Shown here piece after piece: positions 48,142 through 60,400 of a stretch of 64,000 nucleotides of DNA. Numbering within the stretch: position 1 is the stretch's first letter; the number at the start of each line of letters is the position of its first letter. Made by a program: the position numbers and the translations under genes. The stretch is from Whitmania pigra (Eukaryota > Annelida > Clitellata > Hirudinida > Haemopidae): positions 316,001-380,000 of the forward strand of contig JAJTWR010000448.1 of assembly GCA_021613335.1 (NCBI GenBank), in the 5' to 3' direction. The notes below the pieces were generated by a model. That model had not been told where the DNA came from and made no database searches. It was given only the letters and a program-made list of their open reading frames with translations.

Positions 48142-50949
48142 ATGAACTCCGAAGAATCTTTTTTTAATCCCGATCATGTCGAGATGGCATTATTAAAGTT
48201 CTACAAGGACCCTGCCAACAGAAAATTGAATGATTATCTCATTAAGGCACAACAATCAACATCTGCCTGGACTTTTGTTTGGACTCTCTTGAGGACCGAA
48301 AAACATTCTGAGGTTCAATTCTACGGGGCCAGAACTTTGCACTTGAAGATTTCGAAGCATTGGCAAGAGATACCGGCCGATTTCGTACTACCCTTACGAG
48401 ACAGGTTATTCCAACTTTTGACGCTGTACATAGACACACGTCACAGGATTGTCCTCAAAAAACTTTGTCTTTGTATTGGCTGCTTCATCTTGCAGACCGT
48501 GACGAGGCAATGGTCGAACGCTTTACACGAACTGATAGCTTATGTTGTCAATCCGCCTGGCGAGAATATTAACGAGAAAAGGGTTTGTCGAAAGAATCTA
48601 CTACAAATTCTGAGAACTATCCCAGAGGAATTTTTGAACTCCCGTCTGCTTCTGTCTGATAAAGCTCAAGTTCTCAATGAGCTCATGAATGCATCTAATA
48701 ATGTTTACGAGCTGATTACCAAAATTCTTGTCGAAGACTGGCCAGAGAAGTTGAAGATAGCCGCCGTTAAATGCTTCACAAGCTGGTGTCATTCGGATAT
48801 TTATCAATTCCAGCCAGACAATGAGTCTCTCCTCATACATCTGTTCAGTCTTCTGAAGTCTGAGAAATACTCCCTGGAGGCAGCGGATGCCATCGCTCAA
48901 TTCTTCAAACTCCTACCAAATCCCAACAATTCGAGAATCATGAAATACCTGCAACTTGTCACAGAACTTGGGTCGTTTTTCGAGCAACAATCGCACAACA
49001 TTGACCTTGCCCAGATCTTGACAAAAGTTTTCATTTCTGCAGCTGGAAACAACATAGAACTGCTGCTCTTTTCCATAACCACAGAAAATGAACATTCCCT
49101 CGTCTCACTCGCTCTGCTTCATCTGATCATGGGAACTGTATCCGTCAGACATCAGTATCCCACTGAGGAACTTTGTAGCGATCTCTCGTTAGACTTTTGG
49201 TTGACTGTGCATGACAAAGTTATAGATGGGAATTACCCGCTTCCTGTCGAAATTAAAGTGCGTGACTTGTTACTAAGTTTGATCAAAATACTTACTACCA
49301 AGATCAGATATCCTCCTGAAAATGTGTACAGCCAGTGGGGGGAAGAAGAAAAAGAACAGTTTCTGGAATACAGACAATACTTGGCCAATTTTGCGGGAAA
49401 CGTAATACTTTTAATCGGATACGATTTAATGGAACAGATGGTCGAAGAGTTAAGGTATAAAATATCATACAACCTCAATGCTGAATGGCAAGACTTTGAG
49501 AGCATATTTTTTATTATGACTGCGTTAATGGAGAGTGGCAATATCGAAGAGTTAGACAACATTTCGGAAATCTACAACTTGCTGCCTCAGATACCTTGCA
49601 ATAACTTAACCTTGACAAAAGAGATCATTAAGTTCGTTGGCTACTCCTCTGGAAACGTCGATGACAAGTTATTCGACCAGACTGTAGCTTTCGTTCTGAA
49701 TTTTTTCAACCAGAAAGCACTCCTAGCTTGTGCTTCTGAATCTTTGAAAGACGTTCTCTTTGACAATACCGAACGGATCAGCCGCGTATCAGAAGTGGTC
49801 ATTCGGGCTATTAAACAGGAAATGGAGAAACCGGATATTGAAACATCGATCAGTAAAACCATGGCTCTTTGCATAGGATGTATTGTGTCAATTTTACCTC
49901 AGAATCTTGCCTTCAGTGTAATCCAAGTCATCCTGATGCCCCATATGAACGTTTTATGTAACCTTGCTATCACCACCCAAATGTCAAAGCAGGACCAGAT
50001 CATAGGGATTGCAAAACTGGAGATAATGACGAACTTTTTCTTGGCAATCTCATTACCGAATAAGGACATTTCTTCATATTGCTTTATATTTGAATTCGTT
50101 ACGCATATCTTGCCTTACGTCGAACAAATGATCACCTCAAACGGTCAAAACGAAGTTTTCATTATCGAAGTGTTCAAATTACTGAAAATGATTGCCCTCA
50201 GTTTGGTTCCTCACTTTGAGAGGATGGTTTCCAAGTTCTGTGAAATAGTGCAAGTCGCTTACAGTCTCAATCCCTTGCCATGCGTAATTCAACTCGCAGA
50301 AATCCTGTTCGTTGCATCGAATGGTGAGAGCAAGCACTGGGAGGCATTGAAGACAATGTACTTCCTCATTTGTGAAAAGTCACTGCAAGTTATTGGTCAG
50401 CATCCTGACGAAAACCCTGACTTAGTAACATCGTTTATGAGTTACATGTGTAAGTATTCAAAGAAGGTAAAGGATTTCATAAAACTCGATCCTACCTGTT
50501 TACCGATTCTTTTCAGGGCAGCCATGAGGGGCATAGAAATGACAAATGTCGAAGCTTCTAGGTCATCTTTACAATTTCTGAAAGCAGTCATTCAAAATAA
50601 CGACCTCATTGAAATCATTAAGACGGAAGGTCAAAGATTATTGGAGATTCTCCTGCTTGGCTTTGCTGTCAATTTTCCAATTGACAATCTCACCCATGTT
50701 GCTGATGTTATCATCGTCCTTCTTGACAAAGATCGCCAGTTTGTCTTGGAAACATTGACCTTGATCTTGTTTTCAGACCGATTCAACCTCCCTCTTTCCA
50801 ACCAGGACCAGAAAGAGCAGTTTCTGAAGATATTATCTGACTCGAATGTCGATGAAATGAAAATCAGAAAAGTTGTAAGGGAACTCGCTTTACTTTGGAG
50901 GAATATACCAGACCCTGATAGCGGCGAGTCAATAATGTACCTGGGCTAG
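48142..50949 (+). CDS. IPO13: Importin-13-like nuclear transport receptor, single exon
   Basis: 935 aa without introns, close to the family's usual length (human importin-13 is about 960). The N-terminus reads VEMALLKFYKDPANRKLNDY, AQQSTSAWTFVWTLL and EVQFYGARTLHLKISKHWQEI, the RanGTP-binding importin-beta N-terminal repeats; the rest is a chain of HEAT-like helical pairs, ending in KVVRELALLWRNI like the family's C-terminus. Importin-13 carries cargoes in both directions (import for example of MAGO-Y14 and UBC9, export of eIF1A), bound in the cytoplasm or nucleus according to RanGTP. ATG 48142 gives a full family N-terminus. A gene without introns among intron-rich neighbours suggests a retrocopy that replaced the original or a lineage-specific loss of introns; the intact frame argues that it is functional. 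The transportin-3 paralogue is a weaker alternative. Confidence 0.92.
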   Translation: MNSEESFFNPDHVEMALLKFYKDPANRKLNDYLIKAQQSTSAWTFVWTLLRTEKHSEVQFYGARTLHLKISKHWQEIPADFVLPLRDRLFQLLTLYIDTRHRIVLKKLCLCIGCFILQTVTRQWSNALHELIAYVVNPPGENINEKRVCRKNLLQILRTIPEEFLNSRLLLSDKAQVLNELMNASNNVYELITKILVEDWPEKLKIAAVKCFTSWCHSDIYQFQPDNESLLIHLFSLLKSEKYSLEAADAIAQFFKLLPNPNNSRIMKYLQLVTELGSFFEQQSHNIDLAQILTKVFISAAGNNIELLLFSITTENEHSLVSLALLHLIMGTVSVRHQYPTEELCSDLSLDFWLTVHDKVIDGNYPLPVEIKVRDLLLSLIKILTTKIRYPPENVYSQWGEEEKEQFLEYRQYLANFAGNVILLIGYDLMEQMVEELRYKISYNLNAEWQDFESIFFIMTALMESGNIEELDNISEIYNLLPQIPCNNLTLTKEIIKFVGYSSGNVDDKLFDQTVAFVLNFFNQKALLACASESLKDVLFDNTERISRVSEVVIRAIKQEMEKPDIETSISKTMALCIGCIVSILPQNLAFSVIQVILMPHMNVLCNLAITTQMSKQDQIIGIAKLEIMTNFFLAISLPNKDISSYCFIFEFVTHILPYVEQMITSNGQNEVFIIEVFKLLKMIALSLVPHFERMVSKFCEIVQVAYSLNPLPCVIQLAEILFVASNGESKHWEALKTMYFLICEKSLQVIGQHPDENPDLVTSFMSYMCKYSKKVKDFIKLDPTCLPILFRAAMRGIEMTNVEASRSSLQFLKAVIQNNDLIEIIKTEGQRLLEILLLGFAVNFPIDNLTHVADVIIVLLDKDRQFVLETLTLILFSDRFNLPLSNQDQKEQFLKILSDSNVDEMKIRKVVRELALLWRNIPDPDSGESIMYLG

Positions 50950-51109
50950 CCCTTTTGCCATTTTTCTTCTGGTTATAAAATCTTTAATACCTGTTATTTG
51001 GTTATAATAGCATTTCTATTTTGAAAGATGTCAAATTTTTAATGTTATAGATTGTATTATTATCGTCTCCATTTTGTGTGAGTAATTTCAAAGATCTTGT
51101 CTAAAGCGC

Positions 51110-51115
51110 AATAAA
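51110..51115 (+). other. Poly(A) signal AATAAA, importin-13 gene
   Basis: AATAAA 160 bases after the stop codon, followed by T-rich sequence. Confidence 0.6.
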
Positions 51116-51539
51116 TTTCATTTAAAAAGTTAAATTTTAATTTGATTGAATGGAAATTTTTATTTTCATCAAAAATATTGCCACAATGCTTATAATTTTT
51201 TAGGCACAATATTAATTTATAAATATTATAACAGCTAACATATCACAACAATTATGTAAAGTTTTGCAAGTTTAATTACATACGGAATCAATCATTGCAG
51301 TCACGTAATTTTAATCTACGAGTAGTTTACCGATATGCCCCAGGCATACGGCTACTCCACATCAGTATTGTTCGCATTGTCTCCATTCTGAAGGGTTCGG
51401 TGTTCATATCCCCATTGTCCCCCGAAAGAATAGTATGTTGGTCCTGAGGTCCTTGATCTGCCGACGCCTCCTCGGCGCGGACTTCGGTCATCCCTTGTTC
51501 GTTATTTGAGGGTTCCACAGGTCTGGCAGGCATTTTGCC

Positions 51540-51710
51540 GGTGTATTAGTCCCTCGACCACTTGATGGTATCAGCCACTATGAGTTTCCTCGCAGTGGTG
51601 GCATAACTGTTACCGATACCTAGGGCGGTGAGAACGCCATCGTTTTCATCCGTCCAAGTCCCCAGGGCTCCTACAATTATAGCTCCCATCGTCGTCTAGT
51701 AGCCTTCTGC
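51540..51710 (-). mobile_element. LINE 3'-end fragment
   Basis: The minus strand encodes IIVGALGTWTDENDGVLTAL and TARKLIVADTIKW, resembling the segment that follows reverse transcriptase in some LINEs (VIGALG ... LLGTARILR). Only this tail is recognisable, and a stop follows. The adjoining minus-strand frame at 51,327-51,533 is glutamate-rich and may belong to it. Confidence 0.5.
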
Positions 51711-51984
51711 CTCCAGTCCTTGTGTTCCTATGTGTTCATACTTGGAGATCTTGTGCTCACGTTTCTGCACAAGGCTACTTATTACATATCACAACAATTA
51801 TACTGTAATCCTACCTTGCCCATAAAAGCTTACCAATATACGGCGTGCGATGCCAATTCTAACTTATACATTGCTAGTTTAGGCTTTTCTGTTTTTTGTT
51901 GCTTCCAAATCACGTGTCGCATAAGAAAGTCTGTTTCGTTTTCCATTGAAATATTATTCAAACAGCTTTAGACATTTTTTAGCT

Positions 51985-52040
51985 GCAAAATTATTCCGTC
52001 CTAATCATCTAGCTATGCAATCGACGTTAATAAAACATGT
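51985..52040 (+). repeat. SINE body fragment, second family
   Basis: CATCTAGCTATGCAATCGAC and the following TTAATAAAAC match the body of the SINE at 44,962-45,084; the tRNA-like head is absent. Confidence 0.65.
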
Positions 52041-52777
52041 GGCATGCGATGCAATACGACTTTAAGATTTGAGGTGCTGGTGTTTTAATTATTTGTATTG
52101 AAGTGCCCTTGGATAAAATACTTTTTGTTTTTACGTCGATTGTGTTCACGAATAAATCATACGGTTTTCTGACGCTTGAGCAGGGCACACACAGTTGGGT
52201 GAGAATAGATCAATGCCGTTGTTGGGGACAGGAATCATCTCTCCCCAATCCAGCCCTATCGCACTCCATGACCCCTAACATACGAAAGCTTCCTTGGTTG
52301 AAGGGCCAATGATTTGCATTTGCAAAATATTAAAAACTTCAAAACACTATCCTTATTTTAATATTAATTTGATACTTTCATTCCGATCAAATTAGTATTT
52401 ATTTTTTGTTTCAAACAAATAACAAATAATCAGGTTTTGAACGACAATTATAAACATTTACCATAGCAATAATTTCTATGTTCTTCATAATAATCAATAG
52501 TATCGGTAATCATTATCACCATCAACTTCATCCCCATCATCATCATCTTAGCCACCTTCATCAGCATAATCAGAATCATCATTTTGCAAATCTTCACAGC
52601 AATTTCCAGACAAATGAAGACATAACAGAGCTTCCTCAAAAGCTTAGCAATAAAACTTAATGGAGGCCAAAAATAGCAGCCAATAAGATTAGGAAGCCAT
52701 GATAACATTCTTGAATTTGAATCATAACTAATAACAGTAATAACAGCAATGGCTGAATGAGCTCAACAACTGATCAT

Positions 52778-52781
52778 AATA

Positions 52782-52822
<41 letters not shown>
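52778..52822 (+). repeat. ATA microsatellite
   Basis: Uninterrupted run of AAT triplets of about 15 units in intergenic DNA. Confidence 0.9.
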
Positions 52823-52825
<3 letters not shown>

Positions 52826-54438
52826 CAAAATTAATAATCAACGAATTTAATAAAATAAATTCTTATTCAGTTTTAACAACTGACTTCCTCCATATTGAAA
52901 TATTGAAAAACATTAAATTGTTAAAGTATTAAATACAAAGATTAAAGAATCAATGTTGCGGAAATCATTGAAAATTTGAATTGTCATTTTCAAGACTCAA
53001 GCAGACGTCTGTCGAACAAGCACCCAAATTCAACCAACTGTGACGAGTGACTCAGCACTTCAGGTGTGTTAGTAAAAATTGTCGAGTCATTCTTATATGA
53101 CTAGCAACAAGTGATGTTTGAGTCTAAGCAGACGAGAACAACCATGAATATGAAACAAGAATAGATAATAAGTGACGTTTAAACATGTGTAAAACATGAC
53201 TTTCAAATATAAATCGGTGTAAACCAGAACTGAAAACATGTTTCCATGAACTATTAAGAATTTAAAACTAAATGAATCCATGCACCATCTGTGAATTCGT
53301 GCCCCGTCGGTGAACAGTGTGAGCTTGCGAGTGGAAGACCGGATCCACGGACAAGCGAAAAGATGAGAATCAAACTGAGAATTCCAGGCAGCAAAATTTC
53401 GAAAAGGCACCATCATTTGCATATACCACCATAAAACGAACAAGAAAGCAGGCATTCATGGATGGTGAAAAATCACTGTCATTCTTTGACGCAATCGTCA
53501 TCATCATCAATTTGGTAACTAATTCGAGATTACAGTCATTATCATCAATGTCGTCGAAATCCTTAATGAGGCAAATGAGATTTCAGATGTCAACTAATCT
53601 TAACAAACAACTCGATAAATTTCGCTGAGAGGCGAGAAATTAAAAGAATTAAGAACGTGTTAAAAAATAATATGTGATGATAAAAACGCATTGATTGATA
53701 AAGTTGTATATGTCGGCAAAACTCAGCTCATTAATATTCAACGAAAATAGGTAAAATAAAAACCATCAAGAAACACTTAATAAAAACTCAGGTGACCAAT
53801 GGCAAGTGTCTAGACATAATAACGAATGAGAAGAGGTGTGTGATTGATGAGATTATTCATAAATTAATACTAATTAGAAAGCTGAAAATATCATGATTGA
53901 CTTTATGAAGTATGATCATTTACTTTGTAAAATGATGACGTCGATAATAATAATAATAATAAATTAATATTTATTTATTCCATTAATGCACCATAAGACT
54001 AAAGAAAAAAGACTATAGAAAAAAGAATACATACACGCATAAAAACTAAACTGGCCAATCGATAAGCACACCAAAAATATCCACCAATGAGAGAATGAGA
54101 AGCTAAATGAAAGATAAAAATATCAACCAAAACTGTCTTCATTGAGTACATTTTGTCATATACGAGATTGTTGAACTGTAACAACAGACTGATTCTGGTG
54201 ACCATTTTGATGATAATAGTAACAATAACAACAATAATGCTAATAATAAACAGCAACGACAACAATAAACATCAAAAGTCAGCGTGATGCAAACAATTTA
54301 AAATACAACGTAAATTTGGCACAACCATCAAATCACGATAACTCGCTCGGGGAACAAAAAAGCGAGGACATTCGAAGGGTGGTCCGGAGTTGAGGAAATG
54401 AGTGAAGTTGGGATACCCAGGGCGCTGAGTTTTGGGGG

Positions 54439-57339
54439 TCAGAAGTCAGTTCCAGAGTCCGTGGAGTCCCATTCCCTGTCCCTGTACTTGGCCCTCCTTA
54501 TGACCTCGAGTCTCTTTCTGGCAGTTTCAAGTTCCTTCTCCTTGATGAGGATATCTTCTTGAGCCATGATCAGCTGTTTGTTCAATCAGTATTCAATCAA
54601 GTGATTGGTAGAACAATCAATCAATCAATCAAAAAGTCCCCTCACCTGAGCCATCCCCGAAACCATCCTCTCGTCCACCGTGACTCTGGAATCCGCGGTC
54701 GGTTGAATTTTGAATCTTTGTGCCTCCTGGACGAGTGCTTCCGTTGCACGCTTCACAGCATTTCCTGCGCTCTGTCGAGTCAATCAATTCAACCAATCAT
54801 CAACCATTCTTTAAAAAATCAACCGGATCATCAGATGACAATTGTGAAGCAACAAAAATTGGCAACACTTGTTATTACAATTATTATTACTATTATTATT
54901 TCAATCACAATCAATCATGACAACCACCTGAAGTCTCCTCATGGCAACCGAGGTCGGGTCAGCTTTGACCTTGCAAGCGACGAGGAGTTGAGCGGTTGAA
55001 CTGGCCACCTGCTTGGCAGATGAGATGAGCTTCTCCTCGCTTCCGCAACCCTGCGACATTGCATTGGCAGCATTGCACAGGTTCTGAGTCGCTGCTGCTA
55101 CCAGACGAGCCTTTCGAGGAAACGATGGGTTGATTATGGTTGTGATGATGATGATGATGTTGGTGAAGATGTTGGTAATGACAATGTTAAACGATTATTA
55201 GGAGACTGTAATTTAGTCAAAAGAAAATATGATTATGGCATTGTGAAGGCCTCCCTTTTGAAACATGATGATTAACATGGTGATGATTATTGTGAATTAT
55301 TAGTCAGTCAAATAAATGATGATTATATGTGATGGTAATACATAACACATGATGTTACTCACGGCAGAGATGAGTCCTTGTGACCACTGGCTGCTGTCGT
55401 CCTCGAAGTCACTTGCTCCCGAAACATCTCCAAGCTGAAGACAACCATAATTTAAATCAATTAATTAAACTGTAGACCCATTTATTTAACTAATCTTTAA
55501 TTATTATTTATTTATCTCGATCAACCACTGCTAACATCTTCGAATGCACCCAACAATGGATCGATGCCTTACATAACAAGCAAAATTTGGACATCATCTA
55601 CCTGGATTTTCGTAAAGCATTCAACTCTATCTCTCACGTTAAACTAATGAACAAGATATATACCTATGGTTTTAGTAATAATATGAAAGGTTGGCTTAGG
55701 GATTTTCTCAAATTGTGGTCACAAAGAGTCAACATTAATGGCTTTATCTCTGATGAAGTTTCTGTCACAAGTGGAGTCCCTCAGGGCAGTGTTCTAGGGC
55801 CAACTTCATTTCTACTCTTCTCAAATGATCTATCCAGCAGTTTTGCTAACTCAGACACCATTTTCAAGCTATTTGCAGATGATGTAAAGCAAATAAGGCA
55901 TGTAAAGCTTCACATCATCTCTGAAGTCTCCATCCAAGTTACTATTCTCTAATATTCTCTTGACAGCATAATAGAATGGATAAATGACATTTGCAACTTG
56001 CTCCTGACAAATGCCAGATTGTCTCACTGATTGGCTGCAGAAGAAGTTTTAACCCTTGTGAATATTTGATCAATGATCACAATCTAACAAGAGTTGACAT
56101 AGTTCGAAATCTAGGAGTGCTCATTGATTTTTCTCTCCACTTTGACAAACACGTTGATAATATCATTAAAAAAGGCATTAACCATATCTAAATTGATTCC
56201 CTTGTTTTTTTCTACAAAAGACCAAAACATTCTAATAAAAGCCTTCTGCACATATGTTAGGCCAATACTGGAATACAGTCAAATCTCGGAACTATGCCAC
56301 CTCACTACTATGCCATTCTCGCTATTATACCACTTTTGCTCGGTCCCGACAAAATTCAATACAAAATAAATGTATTATGCCACCCCCTACTCTCGCTACT
56401 ATGCCACTATTGTGTGACTGTTAAAAGGCACGTGTCATGAAAAAGTCTGTATCATCAAACATTGATAAAAAGGTTGGGGTAAGCGGTTGAAAGCCCTTTG
56501 ATCTCGTGTCAATAAATAACAAATCTCTATTTATTATGTTAATTCATTCCATGCTTTCTATAAATAATTTTTTGAAGCAAATAAATCTCAGTTAACTCTA
56601 AGACTGAACAGGTCTTAATTAACGATAGGACAACAACTGCCGCTCGCAACTAAAAGAACTGATTTAAAAAGAATAATTTCCTTGGTTACCATTCAAACTC
56701 AATTCACTTCTCAAAAAGTTCATAAATTTTATCAGATAAAAGATAATCTAAAAATAAACTACAGCCATTAAGGCATTCAATCTTTGACCCTGCGTCCAAA
56801 TTGCAACCCACCTTGCCCTGTGCAATGAGCTCCCTCTGAGCCATGGAAGCAGCTCTGATGAGGCTGCAGGTGGCAGTTGCGATGCTCCTCGCAGCATCCA
56901 AGATGTTTCCATCACCTTTCGAGGTGCTGTCCTGCTTACGATGATAGAGAAAGGTGTAGATTAGAATAAATTTGTATAAATTAGCATAATAACTGCTTTA
57001 AGACATTGCTGTACTGTAGATGTATGTCACTAATGAGTTATCAATTCATTGGCTACTATTCATTCTTATCTTCTACCAAGGTAAGCGATATGAAGCTCGT
57101 TAATATTCATGAGGGTCACGACCTGTCTCCTGACTTGTGATTGGACGTCGTTGAGTCTGAGTAGGGCAGCCTCGATGGAGTTGGTGGCGTTCAGGAGTTC
57201 GCTTTCTGTCGTCCCCTCCAACATGCTCTCCATCCAGTCCTGAGCTGTAGGAGTATCATCATCATCATCATCATCATCGTCATCATCATCGTCATCATCA
57301 TCGTCATCGTCATCATCGTCATCGTCATCATCATCATCA

Positions 57340-57420
<81 letters not shown>

Positions 57421-60400
57421 TATCATCTTCACTGCCATCATCATTGCCTTTGTCACATCAAGATGGGTATATTATAAAATTATTGCTTATTTTAAAAACA
57501 ATTTTTTGACACAAATTCACTATTGAATGATCACGTTCCAAAAGTAACCTTTGACAGCTTCTGCTGATTGGACGATATCGTTTATTGCCATGGCAACCTG
57601 CTTGGAGGCGGAGCTTATCAACTGCCTGCTCTGGGGGCTTGGTTTTTGAAGAGCCTTTAAGATTAGTGATAATATCATGAATAAATTATTACAATGAGCC
57701 CAATCAACACATAATCATTAGGTCAAGGCTGATATCAAATGCTCATATTATTATTTATTATAACAATTTATTACTATTGTATTTAATTAAAAATAATGAT
57801 TGTAATATTAGCTTAAACTTGATTTAAATTTCAAAAATAAATATCTCGAAGTACCTCGTTGATTTGAACGAGAAGCTGCCTGAATGCAACCCCACACGCG
57901 TGACCAGCTTCCAGAAGCTTCTTCTTGATTGACGGGTCTTCAACCTCATTGGCCCCGCCCTTGCAGGCCTTCAACAAATCAGAGATGGCCTTTCGGCCGA
58001 GATTGGCAGTTGCTATGATGTCGCCCTGTTGGCAAGAGTTTCCGGCCGCGACGGCCTTCGCAGTTGCCGTGGTGACAGGTCTTGTGAGCCTGATGATGTC
58101 GTCAGGTGGAACTTTTTGCTCCACGTGTTCAGTCGAGGTGTATGTCTGGATATGTTGTTACGATTATTAGCGTCCGACCAATTATCATATCAGATATATC
58201 AGCAACCTCGTGTTGCTTTCACTGTATCTATTGTAAATATCGGTATCTATTACCTTTTGTGCACCGACACTGATGTTTAGGGTTAGGTTTGACAAAAAAA
58301 AATTAATCGCTAAAAAGCCAAGATTAAAGAAACTTGTTACAAATTACATTTTGAAACTGTTACCAAAAAAAAAAAAAATGCAAAAAAAGTGGGGATAGTT
58401 TGTGATTTTTTAACCGATTTGATTGTACAAATATTTGGGCACTTTTCGAAGACTTGAAGGTTAACAGATTAATAACGGCCAAAGGGGAGGGGGCGAAAAA
58501 TCCGGGCGGCAAGAACAGTTGGCATGCCACTGCCCGGAACATTGATACAAGTTGACAAGTTCAAAATATTTCAGAACCTCACTCATTCCAACTATTTATC
58601 AAGTACTAGTTGCAACCAAGATAGCTGAGAGGGTTTGACTTTGTAAGTTTTGCAACTTTTGTCTGGATTACTCAATGCATAGATTCACTACTCAGACTGA
58701 TAGCCCACTGGCTGGATGGAGATTTCAACAGATATTTTGTGCAATGCTACATACCAGCCACGTGATAGGTCAGCATACCGACATTAATATTGCACATTTG
58801 TTAGAAAAGAGGGTGCAAAACTGGGATTTATTATGTTTATTTGTAAAGCGCCATTAGCATAAGAGTCAGGGCCCTAAACCATTTGTATGGTGTCGCATCC
58901 AAGGGGCACTTTGTGGCGGTGCAAGATGCGTTTGGAAAATGACACATAATGACAGTTGCTTTTACTGAAGGTCACAGGTATGCTACCCTGTGAGCCAGCT
59001 TTCATACCATTAACAGGTCGGATTCACGTCATGATGCTTGATAATGATTAAGCAATGATTAAGGCAATGGGCGATGCTCACATTCCATCATTCGGTCGGG
59101 CCTCACACACATTGCAACTTAGTGTGAAAAAAAAAGCTCTCAAGGTGCAGCATATTGTCGAAGATGTCCAGAATGTAATTTACTACGTTGACAGAATTAT
59201 GTTTTAGTTTCAGTCTCAGTTGTTATGTGTTGCAGTAAAATTAGTAAAGTATGATTTCATGGGTACATAGAGTTATTTGTTAAGTCACAATTTTAATTTT
59301 ATGATTTTAATTTTATGAGCTATCTTATAAAGAAAACAACAAAATATCGATAAAAAGCCATATCAGTCAGTTACTAATGATTATTATTAACATTATTACT
59401 GATATTATTAATGTCATTATTGCTATTAATACTAATATTAGTGCCAACCAAACAAACCATAAACAGTTAAGTTAAGCATTTACTTCTTGAATAAATTAAT
59501 AATACTATAGTAATAATAACAAAACACAATCATAATCATGAATGACCTTCATCTCTTGACCTATGACCTCAATGGAGGACTCGAGAGCCTGAAGACCTCT
59601 GGCTGATTCATCCTCCACAGTCTTCACGGTCTTCAGCAGTGATGTCACGTTGGTCACCATGACCTGGTGATGATGATGAATATAATTGTTACTGTGATGA
59701 TGATGACTATTATTATGGTGGTAATGATAATGATTATTACAGTGATGATCATGATTGTGGTGGTGATGATTATTGCAGTGATAATGATGATGATAGTTGT
59801 TTTAATTAAACCAATTATGACATCAGAGGTTGAAGGTAATAGTGACAAAGATGGTGTCAATGTAATGCATAAGAGCTCGATGTTCGACCATGAAACTACA
59901 TCCTTGCATCACAACAAATACAACAGCCGCAACAGCAACAATACCAACAGCATCATCACCAACAACAAATGCAGGATGAACAGTTCAACGCTGTCCACTC
60001 ATTGCGATCAATCGGCTTCTGACCTTGGCAGAGTCCTTGAGCACAGTCATGGAGGACTCACAGGGCAATTTGCCCGATGCATTCTTTGTGGCGTTGATGA
60101 GATCGGCCAGGGCTGAAGCCACGTCCTTCACAGCATTTATCAGGAGCACCTGATGATAATTATAATAATGGTGATGTTAATGGTTACGATAATAATGATG
60201 CTAGTGACAAAAGTAACAATGATAACAACTGATAATCAATGTTCCTCAATACTTTTTTTGCAGGGAAAAAAATAGTGCCTGATCGTTCAGTCACCTATCT
60301 CTAGACTAAAGTACGGAGTCCATCAAATGTCGGAATTTAAGAGCAAACATCAGACATTACCAAACATGACCGAGCAATCAAGCGCAAACTTTTCTGAAGC

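Larger units (their letters stand above)
50950..54438. other. Intergenic region between importin-13 and talin 3' ends
   Basis: Holds the importin-13 poly(A) signal, a LINE 3' fragment (51,540-51,710), a SINE fragment (51,985-52,040) and ATA microsatellites at about 52,778-52,822 and 53,945-53,964. The talin 3' untranslated region must read into it from the right on the minus strand. Several short frames are low-complexity shadows. No gene is supported. Confidence 0.6.

Noticed and set aside
48242..49874. Several minus-strand frames of 60-109 aa
   Set aside because: Antisense shadows of the importin-13 coding exon.
57066..57386. Minus-strand frame with long methionine and aspartate runs
   Set aside because: Translation of the (ATC)n microsatellite fused to the real talin exon 57,123-57,244.
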